Origin: CAYMCJ01 sp964388985
Lineage (GTDB): Bacteria; Patescibacteriota; Patescibacteriia; Patescibacteriales; CAYMCJ01
DNA length: 20,207 nucleotides
NCBI GenBank assembly: GCA_964388985.1
Contig: CAYMCJ010000021.1
Coordinates: 1 to 20,207, forward strand
Direction: 5' to 3'
Shown here: one piece after another, positions 1-7,596 of the stretch
Position numbering within the stretch: the stretch's first letter is position 1
Layout of the letters: each line of letters starts with the position of its first letter
Notes under the pieces: model-generated
Told to the model about the DNA's origin: nothing
Database searches by the model: none
What the model saw: only the letters and a program-made list of their open reading frames with translations
Translations under genes and position numbers: made by a program

Positions 1-2
1 AT

Positions 3-2279
3 TTTAACGAAATTCCTTACGGCTCAACCGCTTACGGAATTGAAGCGGCCAGCCAGCGCTACTTCGGTAAAAGCGTTAAAGATATAAACATCGCCGAAGC
101 GGCCGTCTTAGCGGCTCTGCCGCAAGCGCCAAGCCTCTATTCTCCTTATGGCTCCAACAAAGACCTTCTAATTCAAAGACAACATTATATTATAGATTTA
201 ATGTATGAACAGGGTTATATTCCCGAACATAAAGCCGAGGCGGCCAAACTATACAAACTTGAATTTAAAAAACAATCAACTAACATTATCGCCCCTCATT
301 TTGTCATGTATGTCAAGGAAATTCTGTCCGAAAAATACGGAGAAAAAATGATAGAGCAGGAAGGGCTAAAAATATATACCACCCTTGATTTATACAAACA
401 GGAAATCGCGGAGGAAGCTATTAAAGCAGGGGCTGAAAAAAATGGAAATTATAACGCCACCAATGCGGCTCTAATTTCACTTGACCCGAAAACCGGACAA
501 ATTTTGGCAATGGTTGGCTCTCGCGACTATTTTAACGATGATATTGACGGACAAGTAAATATCGTAACCAGCCAACGCCAACCCGGCTCCTCTATGAAGC
601 CGCTGATATATGCCAGCGCCTTTAAAAAGGGTTATACTCCCAATACTATTCTTTACGACGTCGTAACTAACTTTTCCAATGACCCGGCCGAACCGTATGA
701 ACCGCACAACTATGACGACCAGGAGCACGGACCGATAACCATCCGGAAAGCTCTGGCCGGCTCACTTAATATACCGGCCGTAAAGGCTATCTATCTGGCC
801 GGTATAGAAAACGTTCTTGATTTGGCCGAAGACTTCGGCTACACCACCCTAACTGACAGAAACCGCTTTGGCTTATCGCTTGTCTTGGGCGGAGGCGAAG
901 TAAAACTGCTTGAACATGCCAATGCTTATAGTGTTTTCGCCAGAGACGGCGATATTCACCCCGTCACGGCTATTTTAAAAATTGAGGATAAAAACGGAAA
1001 AATAATAGAAGAATTTGATAATGAAAAAAAAGGCAAAAAGGTTCTTGATTCAAACATCGCCCGTATGATAAATAATATTTTGTCGGATAATAACGCCAGA
1101 GCCTATACCTTCGGAGAACAAAACTGGCTAACCCTCGGAAGCCGTCCAACGGGTGCTAAAACCGGCACTACTAATGATTATCGAGACGCCTGGACCATTG
1201 GCTATACCCCGTCTATCGTTACCGGCGTCTGGGTCGGAAACAACGACAATGCTCCAATGAAGCGCGGCGCGGCCGGAGGCGTTGTGGCGGCCCCGATTTG
1301 GCATGATTTTATGAAAAAAGTGCTGGGGGATACCCCGATAGAATATTTTAAAGAGCCGGAAATTCCCGAAACCGGCAAGGCTATTCTTGACGGCAAAATT
1401 GACGCCGGAGAAACAATAAAAATAGACACGGCCTCCGGCCTGTTGGCGACGGAAAACACACCCGCCAATTATACTAAAGAAATAATATATAAACAAGACC
1501 ACTGCATACTTTATTACATTGACAAAGACGACCCGCTGGGGAAAGCTCCTAAAGACCCGTCAAAAGACCCGCAATTTGAATTATGGGAAGACAGAGTAAT
1601 AAAATGGGCCGAAAAGCAAGGAGCAACCACTTCAACGGAAATAATTATCCCGACCGAGTATGACAGTCTTCACGCTTTGGAAAACCGACCAATTTTCAAA
1701 ATTTTATTTCCACTCAACAACCAAACCATAACCGAATCATTTATTACCGCCAGCCTGGAAGCCTCCGCGCCCAGAGGAATTAACCGGGCCGAATATTATA
1801 TTAATAATAACTTAATAACTATTAATAGTTCCTACCCCTTTAATTTGGAAAAACAAATTAATTTTTTAAATAACGGCTTCCATAATCTGAAGGTCAGAGT
1901 TTGCGATGACATTGATAATTGCTCGGAACAATCGGTTGAATTTAATCTAATTTCAGATAAAGAACCCAATAATAGTGAAATTGATATCAGCTGGCTTGAA
2001 CCAAACAACGGACTAGCCGTAAACGGTATTGATTTTCCTTTAAATATTAAGCTGCAAGCTTCCAATTATATGCAAATAGCCAAGGTCAATATTTATTTAG
2101 TAACGGAAGATAAGGAAAGTTTAATGGCCACTTTACAACCGATTGAAGATGAAATGGTTGTGGGCGAATGGGAAAAATCACCACCGCCGGGCACCTATGG
2201 ACTAATTGCCGAAGCAAACGGCTGGGGAGGACAAATCAAAAAAAGTCAAAAAATTACTATTACTATTACAAATGAATAA
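3..2279 (+). CDS. Class A penicillin-binding protein (peptidoglycan glycosyltransferase/transpeptidase), 5' truncated by window edge
   Basis: Bifunctional cell-wall synthase that polymerises lipid II glycan strands and cross-links stem peptides outside the membrane. The reading frame is open from base 3, so the start lies upstream; 758 residues are visible. Residues 1-50 are the C-terminal end of a GT51 transglycosylase domain (NEIPYGSTAYGIEAASQ, then AVLAALPQAP). The transpeptidase domain follows, with SxxK at residues 196-199 (SSMK, nucleophilic Ser codon at 588), SxN at 254-256 (SLN) and KTG at 386-388, in the order expected of an active enzyme. From about residue 560 to the end come one or two beta-rich, Ig-like segments (two stretches each opening with a Pro/Asn-rich turn), an extension that could bind wall or partners. 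The gene ends just before a strong hairpin and converges on the dnaN-side gene. Family assignment is firm; the function of the tail is inference. Confidence 0.95.
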   Translation, partial: FNEIPYGSTAYGIEAASQRYFGKSVKDINIAEAAVLAALPQAPSLYSPYGSNKDLLIQRQHYIIDLMYEQGYIPEHKAEAAKLYKLEFKKQSTNIIAPHFVMYVKEILSEKYGEKMIEQEGLKIYTTLDLYKQEIAEEAIKAGAEKNGNYNATNAALISLDPKTGQILAMVGSRDYFNDDIDGQVNIVTSQRQPGSSMKPLIYASAFKKGYTPNTILYDVVTNFSNDPAEPYEPHNYDDQEHGPITIRKALAGSLNIPAVKAIYLAGIENVLDLAEDFGYTTLTDRNRFGLSLVLGGGEVKLLEHANAYSVFARDGDIHPVTAILKIEDKNGKIIEEFDNEKKGKKVLDSNIARMINNILSDNNARAYTFGEQNWLTLGSRPTGAKTGTTNDYRDAWTIGYTPSIVTGVWVGNNDNAPMKRGAAGGVVAAPIWHDFMKKVLGDTPIEYFKEPEIPETGKAILDGKIDAGETIKIDTASGLLATENTPANYTKEIIYKQDHCILYYIDKDDPLGKAPKDPSKDPQFELWEDRVIKWAEKQGATTSTEIIIPTEYDSLHALENRPIFKILFPLNNQTITESFITASLEASAPRGINRAEYYINNNLITINSSYPFNLEKQINFLNNGFHNLKVRVCDDIDNCSEQSVEFNLISDKEPNNSEIDISWLEPNNGLAVNGIDFPLNIKLQASNYMQIAKVNIYLVTEDKESLMATLQPIEDEMVVGEWEKSPPPGTYGLIAEANGWGGQIKKSQKITITITNE

Positions 2280-2302
2280 ACTAGTCTTTATTTAAATAAA
2301 AG

Positions 2303-2330
2303 ACCATCCCGAAATTTTGGGATGGTTTTA
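2303..2330. terminator. Bidirectional intrinsic terminator between convergent genes
   Basis: An 8-bp perfect stem (ACCATCCC at 2303-2310 with GGGATGGT at 2319-2326) and an 8-nt loop is followed by TTTTA on the plus strand and by TCTTTTATTT on the minus strand. It lies between the converging penicillin-binding protein gene and the minus-strand gene ending at 2360, and can serve both. Confidence 0.8.
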
Positions 2331-2359
2331 AAATTATTTGGGTTGTTTTTTTGTTTGGT

Positions 2360-2701
2360 TTATACTTCTATTACCTCTACCTCTTCTGGCGCGAGGACAA
2401 ACCAGGGTTTATCTCTGTGTATAAAAAAATCATCAAGAAATTTAAACAGCCCTTCTGTACCCAGCGCCTCACGAGCCGCACCCATAATGTTTATTATTGA
2501 AATACTAAAATATGGCTTATCTCCGGCTAATGACTTACTCAAATTTGTTTGATTAAACGGATTTTCGTCCATGCCCTTGTTCCATTCATCTCTCCAGGCC
2601 TGGACTACTAACCCTTTTAGACTGTCAATCAGTTCTTTTTTTTCAGCAAAAACCTCTCGTAACAATGGTATATCCGGAACCTTTTTTATTCTAATAATCA
2701 T
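2360..2701 (-). CDS. Unknown small protein downstream of dnaN
   Basis: A 113-residue protein that I do not recognise. It is soluble-looking, with no signal peptide or membrane segment. It has a mixed-charge helical N-terminal half, a WRDEWNKGMDENPFNQ segment rich in Trp/Asn/Asp near residues 40-55, and an acidic C-terminus (APEEVEVIEV). I chose ATG at 2701 rather than an in-frame start nine codons upstream because a strong Shine-Dalgarno (GAGGAGGA) sits about 8 nt before it. It follows dnaN on the same strand after a 99-bp gap and ends before a bidirectional terminator, so it may be the last gene of a dnaA-dnaN transcript or have its own promoter. The perfect ribosome site contrasts with most neighbours. 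No function can be assigned. Confidence 0.75.
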   Translation of the reverse strand: MIIRIKKVPDIPLLREVFAEKKELIDSLKGLVVQAWRDEWNKGMDENPFNQTNLSKSLAGDKPYFSISIINIMGAAREALGTEGLFKFLDDFFIHRDKPWFVLAPEEVEVIEV

Positions 2702-2800
2702 TAATTTTTTTCCTCCTCGCCCTATCACGATTTAAAGAATAATTACTGGCCGCAAATAAAATTTATTAAAAAACGAACTGCTTTTTGTAAATCTTGATAC

Positions 2801-3934
2801 TTACTGTTTAATTGGCATTATTATGTATAAATAATCCTTATCTTTTTCCGGGCGTAAAATACAAGGGGTGTTATTATCAATTATTTCAATCCTAACATTT
2901 TCTCCTTCTATATTATTAAGTCCATCCAATAAATAATTGTAATTTACTATAATTCCATTGTCTTCCCCGTTAATTTTCGCTTCCAGAATCGTATAGCTTT
3001 CTCCGGTCTGACCCGAGGCGGAAGATATAACCACCTGATTTTTATTGGCGGGAAAGTCAAGATTTATATCATTAATTCCCGACTTGGAGAAAAGAGACGA
3101 TGCTTTTACCGCTCTAATAAATTCTAACTTGTTAATTATCGCGGTTGTTTTGCTGGTTCCCGGAATTATTTGTTTATAATCGGGATATTGCCCTTCTATC
3201 AAGCGCGAAATCATTTCGGTCGATTTTATTGTAAATAATATTTGATTATCTGATACATAAAATTTTATTTCTTCATTGTTGCTGCCGACATCACCTCCGT
3301 CGCTTACCCCTGACAGTATTCTGATTAATTCTTGCAATGTTTTGGCCGGAACTATTATTTTTAAATCCTCGCCATTTTCTGATGATTTTATATTAATTTC
3401 CTTTTCCGCCAAACGATAACTATCTGTTGACGCTAAAATTAACTTACTATTACTAAAAGCAAAATATACTCCCGACAATTCCATTCTTGATTCGTTGGTA
3501 GAAACCGCAAATACTACCTGCGATAAAGCTTTTTTAAATTCATTTATTTTCAAACTATAATATTTGTTTTTATTAATTGTTGGTATTAATGGAAACTCCT
3601 CTGTTGGTTGCCCTTTTATTTTTGTATTATAATTACCACAGACAATTATAATATTCGCTTCTTTTTGGCTAATATTAACCTTTTGATTCGGCAACAAACC
3701 AACATAGTCGGTAATTAACTTTGAATCTACGGTGTACTCCCCCTCTTTTTCTATTTTTCCCCTAATGTTATGAGTTATGCCCATCTCCAAATTTGTTGAT
3801 ATTAGTTTGACTCCATCCTTTTTGGCCCTTATCATTACATTATTTAAAATTGGCAAGTTTATGTTTTTGCCGGCAACGTGCCCGACAAAAAACAATCCTT
3901 GTTTTAAATTTTCTTGTAAGCTTGAAAAATTCAT
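2801..3934 (-). CDS. dnaN: DNA polymerase III beta subunit (sliding clamp)
   Basis: Ring-shaped processivity clamp that tethers the replicative polymerase and other partners to DNA. The 377-residue length matches the family (about 365-380). Three clamp-fold domains can be followed: N-terminal (MNFSSLQENL..., PILNNVMIRA), a middle domain containing FAVSTNESRMELSGVYF and STDSYRLAEKEI, and a C-terminal domain ending YLYIIMPIKQ, the usual clamp terminus (YLIMP-type) that builds the client-binding pocket. The start ATG is preceded by AAGGTG about 8 nt upstream, a weak ribosome site. It follows dnaA in the same direction with a 271-bp gap that carries the putative replication origin, an arrangement like Bacillus subtilis. 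No recF follows it. Confidence 0.97.
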   Translation of the reverse strand: MNFSSLQENLKQGLFFVGHVAGKNINLPILNNVMIRAKKDGVKLISTNLEMGITHNIRGKIEKEGEYTVDSKLITDYVGLLPNQKVNISQKEANIIIVCGNYNTKIKGQPTEEFPLIPTINKNKYYSLKINEFKKALSQVVFAVSTNESRMELSGVYFAFSNSKLILASTDSYRLAEKEINIKSSENGEDLKIIVPAKTLQELIRILSGVSDGGDVGSNNEEIKFYVSDNQILFTIKSTEMISRLIEGQYPDYKQIIPGTSKTTAIINKLEFIRAVKASSLFSKSGINDINLDFPANKNQVVISSASGQTGESYTILEAKINGEDNGIIVNYNYLLDGLNNIEGENVRIEIIDNNTPCILRPEKDKDYLYIIMPIKQ

Positions 3935-3993
3935 ATAAACACCTTATTTAATTTAATATTAATTATTTCTTTTATTTAATAACTTATAATTAT

Positions 3994-4026
3994 AAATAGT
4001 AATAGTAGTAATAAGGGGGTTAATAA
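3994..4026 (+). other. DnaA-trio-like unwinding element with adjacent G-run
   Basis: On the plus strand, AAA is followed by six consecutive triplets TAG TAA TAG TAG TAA TAA (3997-4014) and then GGGGG (4015-4019). Read 3' to 5' away from the G-run these are AAT, AAT, GAT, GAT, AAT, GAT, AAA, all fitting the published 3'-[G/A]A[T/A]-5' trio rule for the strand on which DnaA assembles. A degenerate box (TTATTAACC on the minus strand, 4018-4026) abuts the G-run. Confidence 0.6.
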
Positions 4027-4135
4027 CTTGCGGTTGGTCTTTGGGGGCTGGTTTTTTTTCTTATCTTGGGTGTTTTGTTTGTTTTTTTATCTGTTAATAA
4101 ATTTAGGAATTTTATGTGTAAAAAAATTGTAAACA

Positions 4136-4144
4136 TGTGAATAA
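4136..4144 (-). promoter_or_regulatory. DnaA box (TTATTCACA)
   Basis: A perfect match to TTATNCACA on the minus strand, the same direction as dnaA. A second, one-mismatch box (TTTTACACA) lies 21 bp further along at 4115-4123. Such matches are not rare in AT-rich DNA, so the location beside the trio array is what gives them weight. Confidence 0.55.
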
Positions 4145-4205
4145 AAACAAAAACGTTAAGTTGTTAAGGTTTTGTTAAATTTTAATAACTCGCTATTAAC
4201 AGGAT

Positions 4206-5570
4206 TTATAAACAACTGTCTATAAGTAATTGTTTGATGGATTCTACCTCTTGTTTTGCTTTTTCATTTTCATTTTCATTTAGTTCTTTGTTTATTTTAT
4301 TGTAGGCGTGAATTGCGGTGGTGTGGTCGCGTCCGCCCAATTCATTCCCAATGGTCGGGTAAGAAGTGTTTATTTCCTCTCGCATTAAAAACATGGTGAT
4401 TTGTCTTGGCCAAACAAGTTCTTTTTTTCGTCTTTTGCCGGTTAAGTCTTTAATGCTTATATCATAAAATTTTGAGACAGCGTCAATTATGTTTTTGGGC
4501 GTGATTGATTTTGATTTAGTATTAATTAACAGGTCATTTAATATATTTTTGGTTGTTTCTGTGGTCGGGGTGGAATTATTAAATTCGTGATAAGCAATAA
4601 TTCTATTAAGAGCTCCCTCTAATTCCCTGACGTTGCTTTGTATATTGTTGGCAATATAATCCAAAACTTCTTTGTTGAATGAATAGTTTTTTTCTTTTGA
4701 TTTTTTTTCTAAAATAGCCAGCCTAGTTTCAGTATCTGGCCGGGCGATGTCAGCGATCATGCCCCATTCAAAGCGCGAAAGAAGTCTTTTTTCCAAAGCC
4801 GGAATAGATTTTGGCGGCCGGTCAGAAGTTATTACTATTTGTTTGTTGGCTTGGTGTAGTTCATTAAAGGTGTGAAAAAATTCTTCTTGAGTGCCATCTT
4901 TACCGCCCAAAAATTGAATATCGTCAATTAAGAGCAGGTTGACATTGCGGTATCTGTCCTTTAGTTCTTTCGCCCGTCCGTTTCTTACCGCTTGAACATA
5001 ATCATTAACAAACTTTTCACTGGAGGCGTAGAGAACCTTATCGGAATTTTTTGAAATTTCATGTCCTATTGCTTGGAGGAGATGTGTTTTTCCCAGACCG
5101 ACCCCGCCATAAATAAAGAGAGGATTATAAGCTTTGCCGGGGTTGGCTGAAACCGCCTGACAGGCGGCGTGAGCAAGCTCGTTTCCTTTGCCAACAACAA
5201 AATTATCAAAAGTATAGCGGGAATTTAGACCGAAACGGTTTATTGAGGGCGAACCGTTATTGAAATCACTGCTTTTTTTAACTTTCATTTTTTCTAAAAT
5301 TTCGTTAACCGGATTGGTTTTTTTTATTTCAACTTTATAATAGACTTCCTTTGGCTCTTTGCTGGTCACATTTTTTAGAGCATTACATATTTCATTATGA
5401 TATTTTTTTTCAAGCCAGGCCTTAGTAAAGGTGTTGGGAACGCATATTATTATCTGCTCATCATTAAAAGAAGAAATAAATGTATTTTTAAACCAGGTGG
5501 TAAAATTGGCTTTAGATAAATTTAATTCAATTTCACCTAAAACCGCTTGCCAAATTTGGTTATTGTTCAT
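4206..5570 (-). CDS. dnaA: Chromosomal replication initiator protein DnaA
   Basis: AAA+ ATPase that binds DnaA boxes, melts oriC and loads the helicase. The 454 residues fit the family. Domain I (about 1-75: IWQAVLGEIE...FTTWF) mediates oligomerisation. A short linker leads into the AAA+ core with Walker A GGVGLGKT (155-162), Walker B LLLIDD (212-217), sensor 1 ITSD, and a box VII-type Arg segment (LEKRLLSRFEWG). Domain IV carries the helix-turn-helix and the signature GGRDHTTAIHA close to the C-terminus. The ATG at 5570 has no visible Shine-Dalgarno. It is transcribed away from rpmH, and the downstream gap to dnaN carries origin-like motifs. Identification is certain. Confidence 0.98.
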   Translation of the reverse strand: MNNNQIWQAVLGEIELNLSKANFTTWFKNTFISSFNDEQIIICVPNTFTKAWLEKKYHNEICNALKNVTSKEPKEVYYKVEIKKTNPVNEILEKMKVKKSSDFNNGSPSINRFGLNSRYTFDNFVVGKGNELAHAACQAVSANPGKAYNPLFIYGGVGLGKTHLLQAIGHEISKNSDKVLYASSEKFVNDYVQAVRNGRAKELKDRYRNVNLLLIDDIQFLGGKDGTQEEFFHTFNELHQANKQIVITSDRPPKSIPALEKRLLSRFEWGMIADIARPDTETRLAILEKKSKEKNYSFNKEVLDYIANNIQSNVRELEGALNRIIAYHEFNNSTPTTETTKNILNDLLINTKSKSITPKNIIDAVSKFYDISIKDLTGKRRKKELVWPRQITMFLMREEINTSYPTIGNELGGRDHTTAIHAYNKINKELNENENEKAKQEVESIKQLLIDSCL

Positions 5571-5739
5571 AAACAGTAGACTTAAATTATTAATAAAAAA
5601 AGTTATTATTAAAATTAAAAATAAACTATAATAAAAACATTATAACAACTCAAATATAATAGTGCCACCCCCATTAATGTTTATAAGTTGTTAACAATAA
5701 GTGGAAAAAATTTATAGTATTTTTAAAGAATTATTCAGG

Positions 5740-5768
5740 TTGACCATTAAAAATAAAAGTGTTATGTT
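5740..5768 (+). promoter_or_regulatory. Sigma-70-type promoter of the rpmH operon
   Basis: TTGACC (5740-5745), a 17-bp spacer, then TATGTT (5763-5768); the predicted start near 5775 leaves about 60 nt of leader before rpmH. The rest of the 263-bp dnaA-rpmH gap (5571-5833) is very AT-rich. I found no clear DnaA box there; the best is TTATTCAGG, 7 of 9 positions. Confidence 0.6.
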
Positions 5769-5833
5769 AAAATAGTAATATAAAAAAATAAAAATAGCAA
5801 TTAATTAATTTATAAAATAAAATATTAAAAAAT

Positions 5834-5971
5834 ATGCCAAAGAGAACTTACCAGCCAAATAAAAGAAGGGCTCAAAAAAAGCATGGGTTTATGAAAAGGA
5901 TGCAAACCAAAAGCGGCCGTAATGTAATAAAAAATCGCAGAAAAAAAAGCAGAAAAAAATTATCAAAATAA
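5834..5971 (+). CDS. rpmH: 50S ribosomal protein L34
   Basis: A 45-residue, very basic protein of the large ribosomal subunit. It starts MPKRTYQPNKRR, contains the conserved HGFMKRM and TKSGRNVI segments, and ends in a Lys/Arg-rich tail KKLSK; all are standard for L34 and the length is typical. It opens the rpmH-rnpA-yidD-yidC operon, divergent from dnaA. No Shine-Dalgarno precedes the ATG. Confidence 0.97.
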   Translation: MPKRTYQPNKRRAQKKHGFMKRMQTKSGRNVIKNRRKKSRKKLSK

Positions 5972-5998
5972 TTATTCAACCTTGAATATATTTTGTGT

Positions 5999-6352
5999 AT
6001 GTTGAAAAAAATAAACCGCTTAACTAAAGATAAAGATTTTAATAATGTTTTTAAAAGTAATAATTCCAGCTATGACAAAATAATTGGAATAAAAGTTGTC
6101 GCTAACAAATTATATTATTGCAGGTTTGGCATTTTGGTAAACAATAAAGTTAGTAAAAAAGCGGTTGAGAGAAACAAAATAAAAAGGAAAATCAGGGAGA
6201 TAATACAGTCAAAACTATTGCTTTTTAAGCAGGGTTATGATTGTGTAATAATAGTTTTTCCCGAAATAGTCAACAAAGAATATCAAGAAATTAAAGGGTC
6301 GATTGATAAACATTTCAGAAAGTTGAAATTATATAAAAATATGGATAAATAA
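5999..6352 (+). CDS. rnpA: Ribonuclease P protein component
   Basis: Basic protein cofactor of RNase P, which with its catalytic RNA removes 5' leaders from pre-tRNAs. The 117 residues are the usual size. N-terminal MLKKINRLTKDKDFNNVF is typical, and the RNR-type signature is present as ERNKIKRKIREII, followed by the DCVIIVFPE strand. I chose ATG at 5999 over an in-frame TTG two codons upstream because it aligns with the family N-terminus. It lies 27 bp after rpmH in the classic order. I do not see the RNase P RNA gene in this window. Confidence 0.96.
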   Translation: MLKKINRLTKDKDFNNVFKSNNSSYDKIIGIKVVANKLYYCRFGILVNNKVSKKAVERNKIKRKIREIIQSKLLLFKQGYDCVIIVFPEIVNKEYQEIKGSIDKHFRKLKLYKNMDK

Positions 6353-6368
6353 ATTAAGTGTTGTTTTA

Positions 6369-6632
6369 ATGTTTAAATATTATCCGCGATATTTAATTAT
6401 AAAGATATTAGAAATATATCAAAAAACCATTTCTTTTGACCATGGGGTATTTAAAATATTTTTCCCCAATGGATATTGTCGTTTTAGGCCCACTTGTTCC
6501 GATTATGCCATTTCAGCTGTTAAAGAATATGGTATTTTAAAAGGAGGCGCCAAGGCTTTATGGCGGGTCATACGTTGCAACCCATTTAATAAGGGCGGCT
6601 GGGACCCGGTAACAAAAAAGCCAAAGAATTAA
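6369..6632 (+). CDS. yidD: Membrane protein insertion efficiency factor YidD
   Basis: Small membrane-associated factor that aids YidC-dependent insertion. The 87-residue length is typical. The diagnostic core is present: CRFRPTCSDYAISAVKEYG, then the Ala-Leu-Trp-Arg segment and RCNPFNKGGWDPV. The N-terminal 30 residues form an amphipathic or hydrophobic helix. It starts 16 bp after rnpA and ends 30 bp before yidC. No Shine-Dalgarno is seen. Confidence 0.97.
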   Translation: MFKYYPRYLIIKILEIYQKTISFDHGVFKIFFPNGYCRFRPTCSDYAISAVKEYGILKGGAKALWRVIRCNPFNKGGWDPVTKKPKN

Positions 6633-6662
6633 TTTTACTTTTTATGGCAAACCAAAAATACT

Positions 6663-7424
6663 ATGATAGAATTATTTAGGATTATTTTTTATCAGCCAAT
6701 ATTAAATTTATTGGTTTATTTGTATAATGTGGTGCCGGGGCATGACTTGGGCATTGCCATTATTTTGTTAACTATTATTATAAAATTAGTTCTTTTTCCA
6801 CTATCAAAACAATCCATAAAATCACAGAAAGCTTTACAAAATTTACAGCCAAAAATTGATGAAATTAAGAAAAAATACGCCGATAATAAAGAGGAAATGG
6901 GCCGGGCGATGATGGCGATTTACAAAGAAAATAAGGTGAACCCCTTTTCTTCTTGTTTGCCGTTATTAATTCAATTCCCGTTTTTAATAGCGGTTTTCAG
7001 GGTATTTAGAAATGGTTTTAGTGAAGAAACCTTGGGCCGGGTTTATTCTTTTGTCGGTCGGCCGGAATATATTAATTCAATTTCTTTTGGTTTTTTAGAT
7101 TTATCAAAGCCAAATTTTGCTTTGGCGATTTTGGCTGGCTTGGCCCAGTTTTGGCAATCCAAGATGATGATGACCAAAAAGCCACTGATAAAATCACCGG
7201 GCTCAAAGGACGAAAACGTTATGTCAATAATGAATAAACAGATGTTATATTTTATGCCGGCCTTAACAGTATTTATCGGTCTAACTTTGCCCGGAGGTTT
7301 AACGCTTTATTGGTTTATTACCACGCTTTTCACGGCTTTACAGCAATTATATATGTTTAAAAAACAAAATGATGGGTCAGACGGGAAAAACGGAATTATT
7401 GAAGGAGAGGTTGTTTCAAAATAG
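6663..7424 (+). CDS. yidC: Membrane protein insertase YidC/Oxa1 family
   Basis: Inserts and folds inner-membrane proteins alone or with Sec. At 253 residues it is the short form, lacking the large periplasmic P1 domain of Gram-negative YidC and resembling Gram-positive SpoIIIJ-type proteins. Hydrophobic segments lie at about residues 10-25, 30-47, 97-112, 155-170 and 195-230, with a charged cytoplasmic loop between the second and third (LQPKIDEIKKKYADNKEEM). The hydrophilic groove residue, usually Arg, appears to be Lys41 (TIIIKLVLFPLS). No lipobox or cleavable signal is obvious. It is the last gene of the operon, with a terminator about 70 bp downstream. Confidence 0.95.
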   Translation: MIELFRIIFYQPILNLLVYLYNVVPGHDLGIAIILLTIIIKLVLFPLSKQSIKSQKALQNLQPKIDEIKKKYADNKEEMGRAMMAIYKENKVNPFSSCLPLLIQFPFLIAVFRVFRNGFSEETLGRVYSFVGRPEYINSISFGFLDLSKPNFALAILAGLAQFWQSKMMMTKKPLIKSPGSKDENVMSIMNKQMLYFMPALTVFIGLTLPGGLTLYWFITTLFTALQQLYMFKKQNDGSDGKNGIIEGEVVSK

Positions 7425-7492
7425 AAAAATATGAATTTTAATTTGGTTTTTTTAAGCAGGAAATAGAAGATTATTGAAAAAATATAAAAAAA

Positions 7493-7530
7493 CACTTCTG
7501 GAATTTATGGGGAAGTGCTTTATTTTTTTT
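7493..7530 (+). terminator. Intrinsic terminator after yidC
   Basis: CACTTC (7493-7498) pairs with GAAGTG (7512-7517) across a 13-nt loop that can close with further G-T pairs. CTTTA and eight T follow. Confidence 0.6.
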
Positions 7531-7559
7531 ATAGATATGATAGAGTGAATAATATAAAA

Positions 7560-7586
7560 GGGGCTGCTACCGACGGCGGCAGTTCC
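7560..7586 (+). promoter_or_regulatory. GC-rich leader hairpin before murI
   Basis: GGGGCTGCT (7560-7568) can pair with GGCAGTTCC (7578-7586), nine pairs including three G-T, ending 10 nt before the murI ATG. The element stands out as a GC-rich island in AT-rich spacer and could affect ribosome access or mRNA stability. No ligand or protein is implied. Confidence 0.35.
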
Positions 7587-7596
7587 TATAAATTTT

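Larger units (their letters stand above)
3935..4205. other. Putative chromosomal replication origin (oriC) in the dnaA-dnaN gap
   Basis: This AT-rich 271-bp non-coding gap has four origin-like parts. Read from dnaA toward dnaN on the minus strand these are: DnaA-box matches TTATTCACA (4136-4144, perfect to TTATNCACA) and TTTTACACA (4115-4123, one mismatch); a strand-biased G/T-rich block on the plus strand (4015-4090); a run of triplets fitting the DnaA-trio motif (3994-4014); and a very AT-rich stretch up to dnaN. Known Bacillus subtilis architecture places boxes, a GC patch and trios in this order between dnaA and dnaN. Divergent gene orientation on either side of dnaA/rpmH also fits an origin here. 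Assignment is by motif and context only; the dnaA-rpmH gap is the alternative site. Confidence 0.65.

Noticed and set aside
5571..5833. oriC in the dnaA-rpmH gap, the position in many bacteria
   Set aside because: It is AT-rich, but I find no good DnaA box or trio run. The dnaA-dnaN gap has better motifs, so this remains only the alternative.
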